Part shown: one piece after another, positions 24,534 through 32,421 of the stretch
Layout: every line of letters starts with the position of its first letter
Position numbering within the stretch: position 1 is the stretch's first letter
Translations under genes and position numbers: made by a program
The notes under the pieces: model-generated
What the model was told of the DNA's origin: nothing
The model's input: the letters and a program-made list of their open reading frames with translations, nothing else
Databases searched by the model: none
Source of the DNA: Robertmurraya dakarensis
GTDB taxonomy: Bacteria > Bacillota > Bacilli > Bacillales > Cytobacillaceae
Assembly (NCBI RefSeq): GCF_900156875.1
Contig: NZ_LT707409.1
Location: 1,528,046-1,592,045, forward strand
DNA: 64,000 nt
Direction: 5' to 3'

Positions 24534-25562
24534 CTAATTCGTTTCAAATAGCTTTCCTTTATTTAATGGATAAAACTCTTTTTCCTCATCTCTGTAATTC
24601 TCGCGAAATGGTAAGTTAAAAGTATCGATATCAACGATGTACTTTGGCCTCCTCTTCACCTCTTTATAGATTTTACCGATATACTCACCGACCAGACCTA
24701 CCGCAATTAACTGTAAGCCTCCTATCAGCCAAATAGAAGTGATTAACGACGTCCAGCCCAATTCAGTATTGCCAAAGAATTTTAAATAAAAGAAATAAAC
24801 AGCAAAAGACAGGCTAATAATAAATGAAATGATCCCAACTAGAAGAACCAACCTTATTGGTGTAACGGAAAAAGACGTTATCCCATCCAAAGCAAAGGAC
24901 AGCATCTTCTTTAATGGATACTTTGTTTCACCTGCTACTCTTTCTTTACGCGAATAGTAGACATTTGTTGATTGAAACCCTATTAGCGGAATAATGCCTC
25001 GCAAAAAGAGGTTTATTTCATCGAAGCGCTTTAGTTCTTCTACAGCCCTCTTGCTCATCAACCGAAAATCTGCATGGTTATATATAAGTTCCACACCCAT
25101 CTTTCTCATGAGTCCGTAAAACCATTGTGCCGTGTTTCTCTTAAACGCCGTGTCACTTTCGCGATTCTTTCTAACACCATAAACAATTTCGTAACCTTCC
25201 TTATACTTCCCAACAAATTCCTCTATCACACTTATATCATCCTGCAGATCTGCATCAATTGAAATAAGACAGTCAGAATAATCCTTGGCTGCAAATAAAC
25301 CCGCTAATAATGCATTTTGATGGCCAACATTCCGGGATAATTTTAATCCGCGTACGACATCGCTTCTTAGTGTTTCTTTATAAATTAAAGACCATGTTGC
25401 GTCTCGGCTTCCATCATCCACAAATAAGATTTTACTTTTCTTTGAGACATATTTGTTATCTGCCATACCCTTTAATAAACTCTTTAATTTATCGAAGGTA
25501 TATGGCAAAATTTCTTCCTCATTATAACAAGGGACTACGATGGTTAATACTGGTTCGTTCAT
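24534..25562 (-). CDS. ykoT: Family 2 glycosyltransferase, YkoT-like (polyprenyl-phosphate hexosyltransferase)
   Basis: A 342-residue GT2 enzyme: N-terminal VVPCYNEEE nucleotide-sugar motif, FVDDGS, SIDADLQDD (metal-binding DxD-like), RKERVAGETKYP acceptor region, then two transmembrane helices (about residues 235-255 and 270-295) and a charged tail. Such enzymes attach a sugar from UDP- or GDP-sugar to undecaprenyl phosphate at the inner membrane face. It follows the ykoS-like gene by 17 bp, the same pairing as B. subtilis ykoS-ykoT, suggesting that the two act together in decorating an envelope polymer. AGGAGG precedes the ATG. Confidence 0.87.
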   Translation of the reverse strand: MNEPVLTIVVPCYNEEEILPYTFDKLKSLLKGMADNKYVSKKSKILFVDDGSRDATWSLIYKETLRSDVVRGLKLSRNVGHQNALLAGLFAAKDYSDCLISIDADLQDDISVIEEFVGKYKEGYEIVYGVRKNRESDTAFKRNTAQWFYGLMRKMGVELIYNHADFRLMSKRAVEELKRFDEINLFLRGIIPLIGFQSTNVYYSRKERVAGETKYPLKKMLSFALDGITSFSVTPIRLVLLVGIISFIISLSFAVYFFYLKFFGNTELGWTSLITSIWLIGGLQLIAVGLVGEYIGKIYKEVKRRPKYIVDIDTFNLPFRENYRDEEKEFYPLNKGKLFETN

Positions 25563-25579
25563 TGTATCCTCCTAGTTGT

Positions 25580-27253
25580 TTAAATTACCTTGTATAAGTG
25601 GATCTTCCAAAGAGAATCTTTATGTGTAAAAATTTTTTCTAATATAAGATTATTTTCACTTGCGTTATCAATTGGGACGGCAGAAAAGATATACCTTCCC
25701 CCCATTTCTTTGAAGGGCTTTATATTTAGATTCAGTTCCTTTATTGATTTTTTTGTGTTTTTCTTAAACATATAATGCTTCCCTAATTCATTCGTAAATA
25801 TATAACAACGTCCACCCCACTCATCAAAATATGTTTTAATCGTTTTATTTTTTGCTAACTCATTCTCAATTATTTTCCTAAATTGGTATTTATAAGATAA
25901 AGGATAAAAATTGTTATAGGTGTCTAACGTATAAAAACCATTGTATTGAGCAATTGCTGGATGAATCCCAATACTCACAACACGGTACTGATCTACAGGA
26001 AGTTTAATATGGTCTTTGATTTCTTCAAATAGATCCTCCGAATAGAACTCCTTAACAGTTGGTTTCTTATGGTGAACTACCTCATCATTAAACGCAAAAA
26101 GAATCAAAATTTGAGCAATGATAAAAAAATGCACCGTTTTTTCCCATCCTATTAAATGTTTTACAATGATCTTTAGCCCTAGAGCAAAGCCCATATAAAT
26201 AATGAGCGGCCTTAAAAAATGAAACCGGGCAAAATTAAAGGTATCCATAAAATGAAACCTTTCTGTCAGAGGCAGCCATCCCTTATAAAACCAAAAGGCA
26301 TACCATGTTGATAACGCAAAATTTAGGATGAATAGAAATACAAATGCCTTTTCTTGTTTCCATAGCCTTTTTGAAAAAATAATGTATAGTGCGATCAATA
26401 AGACTGGAAGGACGATTAGTCCATGAACAGTCATGACATGGGTATGCCCTAATACAAAGTTCTTAAAGGTTAACCTGACCGACCTCCAAAAAGAAAGTCT
26501 TGCGTGAAAATACTCATCCCGGCTGTTCGGATCTCCTTCAAAAATAAATGAGCTTACCAGTCTGTATTCGACCAACAAAAAAATTATTAACATGTATACT
26601 ATCGAGAAAAGAAAACGTATATTCCATCCTTTTCCCCGCATAACGTCAGCCAGCCAAAAAACGCCAAGTGCAAAAAGAAAAAAGAAAAACCCTAATACAA
26701 AGCTTGAATACAATGGTAATGCTGTTAAAACGAAGTAATTTACCCAGGACCTTTCCCCATTGCGAATATTTAAAAATGCCCAGAGTGCTAAGGGCATTCC
26801 TAACGTGCTTAACATTCCGGATGGCCAAAATGGAGTCAGCGCAAATGCCAGGGCTACTCCAACACACAGATAAGACCATCGACTCTCCTGTATAAAATGC
26901 TTTTTTAGCAATAAATACATCCCAATAAAAGCAAAAACCCTCGTAATCGCTTGGCTTAGTGCATAAGCGATCATTGTGGGGAATAAATGATGAAGCCAAA
27001 CAATTCCGCTAAACTCTGTACCTAAAGCATTGCGGGGAAGCCCATTTATAACTTGTGGAATGGTTGCGTTGATCGAACCAAACATTTCTCCACTTCTTGA
27101 TAAGACTTTATACCAGGCAAGGTTTGAGTCTAGATTATCGTGCACTCGTATATGTGCGTTTTCACCAAGAATAAAAAGAGGAGATAAATATAAGAAGATG
27201 ATCAGAAGGCCTAACCAAAACAGCTTGTACTCATACTTAACATTGAAATACAC
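25580..27253 (-). CDS. ykoS: Polytopic membrane protein, YkoS-like (DUF6044)
   Basis: A 557-residue membrane protein with about 12 predicted transmembrane segments spread over residues 10-385 and an extracytoplasmic C-terminal domain of about 160 residues. The first loop carries RVHDNLDSNLAWYK, with acidic residues reminiscent of the GT-C fold glycosyltransferase loop. Together with the downstream GT2 gene it matches the ykoST pair: the GT2 enzyme would charge the lipid carrier and this protein would transfer the sugar outside (inference). GTG start with AAGGGG upstream. Confidence 0.82.
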   Translation of the reverse strand: MYFNVKYEYKLFWLGLLIIFLYLSPLFILGENAHIRVHDNLDSNLAWYKVLSRSGEMFGSINATIPQVINGLPRNALGTEFSGIVWLHHLFPTMIAYALSQAITRVFAFIGMYLLLKKHFIQESRWSYLCVGVALAFALTPFWPSGMLSTLGMPLALWAFLNIRNGERSWVNYFVLTALPLYSSFVLGFFFFLFALGVFWLADVMRGKGWNIRFLFSIVYMLIIFLLVEYRLVSSFIFEGDPNSRDEYFHARLSFWRSVRLTFKNFVLGHTHVMTVHGLIVLPVLLIALYIIFSKRLWKQEKAFVFLFILNFALSTWYAFWFYKGWLPLTERFHFMDTFNFARFHFLRPLIIYMGFALGLKIIVKHLIGWEKTVHFFIIAQILILFAFNDEVVHHKKPTVKEFYSEDLFEEIKDHIKLPVDQYRVVSIGIHPAIAQYNGFYTLDTYNNFYPLSYKYQFRKIIENELAKNKTIKTYFDEWGGRCYIFTNELGKHYMFKKNTKKSIKELNLNIKPFKEMGGRYIFSAVPIDNASENNLILEKIFTHKDSLWKIHLYKVI

Positions 27254-27365
27254 AAACGTACACCCCTTAAAAAAAACTGGGACAAAATAGTTTAAAGACT
27301 CAATTTTAAGGTTTACTAAAAAAAGGAAATTATGCTAATTAAATATATTAATTACCATAATTAAA

Positions 27366-27388
27366 GAGCAATCGCATTTTGATTGCTC
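27366..27388 (-). terminator. Terminator after the CAP lipoprotein gene
   Basis: GAGCAATC (27366-27373) pairs with GATTGCTC (27381-27388), 14 bp after the stop codon; the minus strand continues TTTAATT. Confidence 0.7.
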
Positions 27389-27402
27389 CCTTTAAAGGAT
27401 CA

Positions 27403-28365
27403 TTATTTCTTTATAAACATTTGCGTCCAATAATTTCCATTCTGATTATGGCCAACGCCGATATGCGTGTAGTCACTACTAAGAATGTTTTTACGGTGTC
27501 CTTCACTGTTCATCCAAGCATTCACTACTTCTTCTGGTGACCTCTGCCCTTTGGCAATATTTTCACCAGCTGATTGATAGTTAACACCAAAGTCTCTCAT
27601 CATATCGAACGGTGAGCCATATGTCGGACTTGTATGAGAAAAATAATTATTTTGCTGCATATCCCTAGACTTTTCACGTGCTACGTTACTTAGAGATGTA
27701 TCTGCTTGTAAATCGGACAGACCGTTTTTTCTACGTTCTGCATTTGTCAGTTCAATAACCCTCTGTTCTGTTTGGGTAATCCCCTGTGTTTGTAAATCTT
27801 GCTGTGGCGCTTGTTCATTGGCAGGAGCCTGCTCATTTCTAGGCTGCTGTGGTGCTGGTTCATTTGCTGGTGCCTGCTCCCTGTCAGGTCGCTGTGCCTC
27901 TGGTTCATTTGCCGGTGCCTGGCCCCTGTCAGGTTGCTGGGATTCAGGAGTTCTTCCTGCTTCAGCTTTTCCTTGCTGATACTGTGACTGATTTTTTTCA
28001 TTTTCATTGAGATAAAACTCGAATTGTCCCTCTGTTATATACTTGCTATGTGGAAACTTACTGCTTGGAATGGTTGTACTATACGAATTTTGTTCAATAG
28101 TAATAAACCCATTATTGATGCGTTGAATCGCATCATTCGGTACATTATTGTTTCTTCTTTGATCATTTTGATTGTTATGTCTGACTTGGGATGTTCTGTC
28201 TTCTAGATTTCTTCTGCCAGACTGTTCTAACCCGTTTCTATTCCCTACTTGCTGCAAGTCATTCTCTCGTTGAACTTGCTGTCCTGCTGAATCTCCTGCA
28301 TTCTGATTACATGCAGCTAGAAACAAAATGAGACAGCCTATTAGGAAAACTTTTAATCCTTTCAC
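27403..28365 (-). CDS. CAP-domain lipoprotein (YkwD-like) with P/Q-rich linker
   Basis: A 320-residue secreted protein. The signal ends in the lipobox LAAC with cysteine 19. Residues 20-125 are N/Q/R-rich and low complexity. A proline/glutamine-rich linker of about residues 128-195 carries near-repeats of the unit QAPANEPxxQxP, and the C-terminal CAP/SCP domain (about 200-320) has ELTNAERRKNGLSDL, YFSHTSPTYGSPFDMM, AGENIAKG and GHRKNILSSDYTHIGVG. It resembles B. subtilis YkwD. Probably an envelope or spore-surface protein of unknown biochemical role. The GTG start follows GGGAG. Confidence 0.87.
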   Translation of the reverse strand: MKGLKVFLIGCLILFLAACNQNAGDSAGQQVQRENDLQQVGNRNGLEQSGRRNLEDRTSQVRHNNQNDQRRNNNVPNDAIQRINNGFITIEQNSYSTTIPSSKFPHSKYITEGQFEFYLNENEKNQSQYQQGKAEAGRTPESQQPDRGQAPANEPEAQRPDREQAPANEPAPQQPRNEQAPANEQAPQQDLQTQGITQTEQRVIELTNAERRKNGLSDLQADTSLSNVAREKSRDMQQNNYFSHTSPTYGSPFDMMRDFGVNYQSAGENIAKGQRSPEEVVNAWMNSEGHRKNILSSDYTHIGVGHNQNGNYWTQMFIKK

Positions 28366-28484
28366 ATAAACGCTCCCCTTTCACTAATTAAGTTTTACTT
28401 CTATATTTTCAGTTGTTATCATAAAAAAATAAGTGAAAATTATAGGAAATATGTGAAAATTGGATGCTAAAATTCCCCAAATTA

Positions 28485-28512
28485 AAAAAGCCATCATTTT
28501 TGATGGCTTTTT
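28485..28512 (-). terminator. Terminator of the fatty-acid operon
   Basis: AAAAAGCCATCA (28485-28496) and TGATGGCTTTTT (28501-28512) form a perfect 12-bp stem with loop TTTT. It closes the operon ending in fabG. Confidence 0.9.
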
Positions 28513-28548
28513 CTAAAGATCGGTACATAATATTAGAAAGATAATGCA

Positions 28549-29313
28549 TTAAGTTCTTGGTCCGCCAGCAACATAGATAACTTGACCGTTGACAAATGAT
28601 GAACGTTCATCTGCAAAAAAGGCTACAGCATTTGCTATATCTTCAGGTTTACCAGTTCTGCCGACAGGAATTGCCTTTGCACTTGCTTTTACAAAATCTT
28701 CGAAAGGAACTCCTACTCTCTCAGCAGTTGCTTTCGTCATATCTGTCTCAATAAAGCCTGGAGCAACAGCATTCGCAGTAATCCCATATTTCCCTAATTC
28801 AATAGCAAGTGTCTTTGTAAAACCTTGCAGTCCAGCCTTTGCTGTTGCATAGTTTGCCTGTCCTCTGTTTCCTAAAGCAGATGTGGAAGAGATGTTGATA
28901 ATTCTTCCATAATTATTCTTCACCATATATTTTTGAGCAGCCTGTGATGCATAAAAAGCACCTTTCAAATGAATATCCATGACCGTAGTCCAGTCGTCAT
29001 CAGACATCTTGAATAGCATATTGTCGCGGATGACTCCAGCATTATTCACTAGAATATCAACTGTCCCAAACTTCTCAGCCACTTCAGCCATGGCCTCTTC
29101 TATTTGATTGCGTTCCGTTACACTAGCAACTTTCGTAAAAACAGTATATCCGTTTTCTTTCAATTCTGCTTCTGTTTCAGTTAGAGCTTGTTCATTTACA
29201 TCAATGATCGCAACACTTGCCCCTTCTTCAGCAAATTGTTTAACGATTGCTTTTCCAATCCCTCTGCTTCCACCTGTGACAAATGCTACTTTCCCATCAA
29301 ATCTACCTGCCAT
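28549..29313 (-). CDS. SDR-family 3-oxoacyl reductase (FabG-like)
   Basis: A 254-residue short-chain dehydrogenase: TGGSRGIGKAI cofactor loop, NNAGVIRDNM, and the catalytic Ser-Tyr-Lys set in ISSTSALGNRGQANYATAKAG, with the PGFIETDMT active-site loop. The sequence matches FabG-type enzymes. Because it is the last gene of an operon with an acyl-CoA synthetase and acyl-CoA dehydrogenase, it may work on 3-hydroxyacyl-CoA in degradation rather than on acyl-ACP in synthesis (inference). GGAGG lies about 11 bp before the ATG. Confidence 0.85.
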   Translation of the reverse strand: MAGRFDGKVAFVTGGSRGIGKAIVKQFAEEGASVAIIDVNEQALTETEAELKENGYTVFTKVASVTERNQIEEAMAEVAEKFGTVDILVNNAGVIRDNMLFKMSDDDWTTVMDIHLKGAFYASQAAQKYMVKNNYGRIINISSTSALGNRGQANYATAKAGLQGFTKTLAIELGKYGITANAVAPGFIETDMTKATAERVGVPFEDFVKASAKAIPVGRTGKPEDIANAVAFFADERSSFVNGQVIYVAGGPRT

Positions 29314-29373
29314 ATCGTAGTGTTCCTCCTCTGTATAGAAAATTCATAATAGTCATATTTATTATACTACTAA

Positions 29374-30549
29374 TTAAATGAATTGTCCTAGTTTAACATG
29401 GCCTTTTAATAGATTTCTAGAAATGATTAAGCGCTGCATTTCATCAGTACCATCATAAATTCTCCACAATCTAGTTTCGCGATACCAGCGTTCGATCGGC
29501 AGCTCTCTTGTATAACCCATTCCACCGTGGATTTGCAGGACACGATCGACCACACGATTTGCAATATTTGACCCATAAAGCTTGGCTATTGACGCAAGAT
29601 GTCGATTATCTTCACCAATATCAAGAGTAAAGGCTGCATTTAATGTAAGCCATCTTGCTGCTTCAATTTCTACTGCTGAATCAGCAATCTGCCACTGAAT
29701 TGCTTGTCTTTCGGAAATTGGCTTTCCAAACGTTTCACGTTCCTTTGAATAGTCTATCGCCATCTGTAAAAGTCTTTCTCCAGCGCCAACTGCACGTGCA
29801 CCAATAATCCATCTTGCAAATCCGATCCATTCTAGACCAAGCTTATAGCCGCCATGTACCTCGCCTAGTATATTCTCTTCCGGTACACGCACGTTATCAA
29901 ACACTAAACCTGCAGGTCCCCATTCACCCATTGTATGGATATACTCAGATTTCCAGCCCATATCTCTGTCAACAATAAAGCAGGTTACACCCTCTCTTCC
30001 TGTTGCTTTATGCTTTTCTTTATCTGTGATCGCAATAACCATAACAAAGTCTGCTTCATTACCGCCTGTAATAAATGTTTTTTCACCATTTAGGACCCAT
30101 TCATTACCATCCTTTACAGCGGTCATTTTAATATTGCGAGTATCCGACCCAGCGCTTGGTTCTGTCATTGCAAAACAGGATTTCTTTTCTCCATTTATCG
30201 TTGGTATAAGATATTTTTTCTTTTGCTCTTCATTTGCATAGTAAAGAATATTATCAGCAGAACCCCCAAATTTAAACGGTACAAACGTTTTGGAAATTTC
30301 CATCGTAACGAGAGCCATCATCATTTGGCCAAGGTCAGCACCGCCATATTCAGCAGGAGTATTAATTCCCCAGAATCCAGCTTCCTTTGCTTTTTGCTGA
30401 AGTTCTTCCAATTTTCCAGGTGGAAGACTTGGTCTCCCTTCTCTCTCATTTCTTAACACATCATTTTCCAATGGTATTAATTCTTTTTCAACAAATTTTC
30501 TAATCGTTTCTTGCACCATTTTTTGTTCTTCAGTTAAACGTAAATGCAT
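29374..30549 (-). CDS. Acyl-CoA dehydrogenase
   Basis: A 391-residue flavoenzyme with the full acyl-CoA dehydrogenase layout: MHLRLTEEQKMVQETIRKF start, CFAMTEPSAGSD, EKTFITGG, QIHGGMGYTRELP and the C-terminal RIYDGTDEMQRLIISR. It should introduce the 2,3-double bond into a fatty acyl-CoA and pass electrons to ETF. The ATG at 30549 is preceded by GGAGAG at suitable distance; an ATG five codons upstream overlaps that site and is rejected. Second gene of the sigma-54-controlled operon, 86 bp after the synthetase gene. Confidence 0.9.
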   Translation of the reverse strand: MHLRLTEEQKMVQETIRKFVEKELIPLENDVLRNEREGRPSLPPGKLEELQQKAKEAGFWGINTPAEYGGADLGQMMMALVTMEISKTFVPFKFGGSADNILYYANEEQKKKYLIPTINGEKKSCFAMTEPSAGSDTRNIKMTAVKDGNEWVLNGEKTFITGGNEADFVMVIAITDKEKHKATGREGVTCFIVDRDMGWKSEYIHTMGEWGPAGLVFDNVRVPEENILGEVHGGYKLGLEWIGFARWIIGARAVGAGERLLQMAIDYSKERETFGKPISERQAIQWQIADSAVEIEAARWLTLNAAFTLDIGEDNRHLASIAKLYGSNIANRVVDRVLQIHGGMGYTRELPIERWYRETRLWRIYDGTDEMQRLIISRNLLKGHVKLGQFI

Positions 30550-30635
30550 AAAATCTCTCTCCATTCTGTTATGATTAATTTTATTCGCAGAAGTTTACTT
30601 CTATGTTGTATTTTTTATTAGACTATCTATTTGAA

Positions 30636-32222
30636 TTATTTAGAAAACTGTTCCTGCAGCTTTCTTTTTAAGATCTTACCTACTGTTGTCTTAGGCATTT
30701 CCTCAACAAAAATTACGTCAGTTGGCACTTTGTAAGATGCGAGATGCTCCCTGCAATATTGAATTACTTCTTCACTGGTGAGTTGTTCTTGATCTTTTAC
30801 CACGATAACCGCTTTTACCGTTTCACCACGGTATTCATCAGGAACTCCAAAAACAGCTGCTTCTAATACTTTAGGATGCTTATATAGAGCATCTTCAATT
30901 TCAATTGGATAAACATTGAAGCCACTCGCTAGAATCATTTCTTTTTTGCGGCCAACAATGTAAAAGTAACCATCTTCATCCATCTTGGCAAGGTCGCCTG
31001 TAAACAGCCATCCATCACGAATCGTATGATTTGTTTCCTCAGGCATCCCTAAATATCCCTTCATTATTTGCGGACCCTTTATGACAAGTTCCCCAACTTC
31101 CCCAATAGGCAAGTCCACTTTTCCTGTGCTCATATCGACAATTTTGCTGTCCGTATTCGGTATTGGAATCCCAATACTTCCAGGTTTCTGAAGCCCACCG
31201 ACTGGATTACGATGAGTCACAGGTGATGCCTCAGAAAGTCCATAACCTTCAGCGACAGTTGTACCGCTTACTTGATTAAACTGATGTAAGACCTTTACTG
31301 GCAAAGGTGCTGAACCACTTGTGCATGAAGTGAAGCAGCCTAGATCAAACTTCCTTTTTTTATAATATTGAAGAAGGGCTATATACATGGTAGGCACTCC
31401 AGGAAATCCTGTCGGCTTTAATTTTTCGATAATATCAACAACTTCTTCAACATTAAACTTAGGAACTAATATTAAGTTGCCGCCGTTGTAAAAGGTTAAA
31501 TTCATTCCACTTGTCATGCCGTAAACATGAAATAACGGTGAAATAGTCAATACTCTTTCTTCACCAGGCTTAGTAAAGTTCTTCGATGTTGCTGCACTTT
31601 GCAGTGTATTGGCTACCAAATTAAAATGAGTGAGCATTGCACCTTTAGACCTGCCTGTTGTACCGCCTGTATATTGAATCACAGCAACGTCCTCTTTTGG
31701 ATTAATCGTAACGTCAGGTATTGAATCACCCGGGTCATTCAGGAGTTCCTTCATTGTGCAAAGGCTTTCAAAAGAAGCCTTTATAACAATGGAAACATTC
31801 GTTTCCTTTAAGATACTCTCGGCAGCGGAATAGAGACCATCCAGTACAATCAAGCATTTTACATTTGAATCATTTAAGACATAAAGTAATTCATCTGATT
31901 TATACATAGGGTTTACTTGGACAATGGTAGCACCGCATAGCAATGATGCATAAAAACTAATAGGGTAGTAAGGACAATTTGGCAGCATGATTGCTACCCG
32001 ATCTCCTTTCTGCACGCCTAGCTTTCTTAAAGCACTTGCAACATTTTTAATGTATTTAAAAAGCTGACTATATGTGTAGGTTTGTTGATAGAATGTCACA
32101 GCAGTATGATTTTCGAACTTTTCTACTGATTGTTTAAATAGATCTGTAAGTGATATTTCAGGAATCTCAATTTCCTTCGGATTTCCTTCTACTATATGTT
32201 TAAACCAGATCTTTTCCTCCAA
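30636..32222 (-). CDS. Long-chain acyl-CoA synthetase (FadD/LcfA-like)
   Basis: A 528-residue AMP-forming ligase: QYTGGTTGRSKGAM nucleotide loop (the GGTTG form seen in LcfA/FadD), EGYGLSEASPVTH, GWLFTGDLAKMDEDGYFY and the catalytic-lysine region PKTTVGKILKRK. It activates fatty acids to CoA thioesters at the membrane. The TTG start at 32222 was chosen because AAAGGGGGG lies directly upstream; an ATG ten codons earlier has no ribosome site and would lie at the transcription start predicted for the sigma-54 promoter at 32261-32277. First gene of a three-gene operon. Confidence 0.9.
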   Translation of the reverse strand: MEEKIWFKHIVEGNPKEIEIPEISLTDLFKQSVEKFENHTAVTFYQQTYTYSQLFKYIKNVASALRKLGVQKGDRVAIMLPNCPYYPISFYASLLCGATIVQVNPMYKSDELLYVLNDSNVKCLIVLDGLYSAAESILKETNVSIVIKASFESLCTMKELLNDPGDSIPDVTINPKEDVAVIQYTGGTTGRSKGAMLTHFNLVANTLQSAATSKNFTKPGEERVLTISPLFHVYGMTSGMNLTFYNGGNLILVPKFNVEEVVDIIEKLKPTGFPGVPTMYIALLQYYKKRKFDLGCFTSCTSGSAPLPVKVLHQFNQVSGTTVAEGYGLSEASPVTHRNPVGGLQKPGSIGIPIPNTDSKIVDMSTGKVDLPIGEVGELVIKGPQIMKGYLGMPEETNHTIRDGWLFTGDLAKMDEDGYFYIVGRKKEMILASGFNVYPIEIEDALYKHPKVLEAAVFGVPDEYRGETVKAVIVVKDQEQLTSEEVIQYCREHLASYKVPTDVIFVEEMPKTTVGKILKRKLQEQFSK

Positions 32223-32260
32223 GCTATACCCCCCTTTAAAAATCACTGACATTAAGTATT

Positions 32261-32277
32261 ATGCAATTTCCATGCCA
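32261..32277 (-). promoter_or_regulatory. Sigma-54 (-24/-12) promoter of the fatty-acid operon
   Basis: On the minus strand TGGCATGGAAATTGC matches the sigma-54 consensus TGGCACnnnnnTTGC except for one base, with the exact 10-bp distance between the invariant GG and GC. It lies about 40 bp upstream of the synthetase start. A sigma-54 activator gene ends 145 bp upstream and phased repeats lie between. Confidence 0.85.
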
Positions 32278-32313
32278 ACTTAGAACCCTTAATCTATCAG
32301 TCTCCTATTTTCA

Positions 32314-32420
32314 TTTGAATCAATTTTGAATCACTTTTGAATCACTTTTCTTATAACCCCTAGAAACTCCAATATTTACGTGTGATTCAATTCTGTATCT
32401 ATCGATTCATTTTTGAATCA
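32314..32420. promoter_or_regulatory. Upstream activating sequences: phased TTTGAATCA repeats
   Basis: Three direct copies of TTTGAATCA start at 32314, 32325 and 32336, spaced exactly 11 bp, one helical turn. Inverted or further copies occur at 32383-32390 (TGATTCAA), 32404-32409 and 32412-32420, the last two forming GATTCA-TTTT-TGAATC. They lie 65-170 bp upstream of the predicted start, the usual place for binding sites of a sigma-54 activator; the adjacent regulator is the likely binder. Confidence 0.75.
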
Positions 32421-32421
32421 G

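Noticed and set aside
27780-27960. Repeats in the CAP lipoprotein gene as a CRISPR array
   Set aside because: They are in-frame codon repeats for a Pro/Gln-rich linker with no constant repeat/spacer structure.
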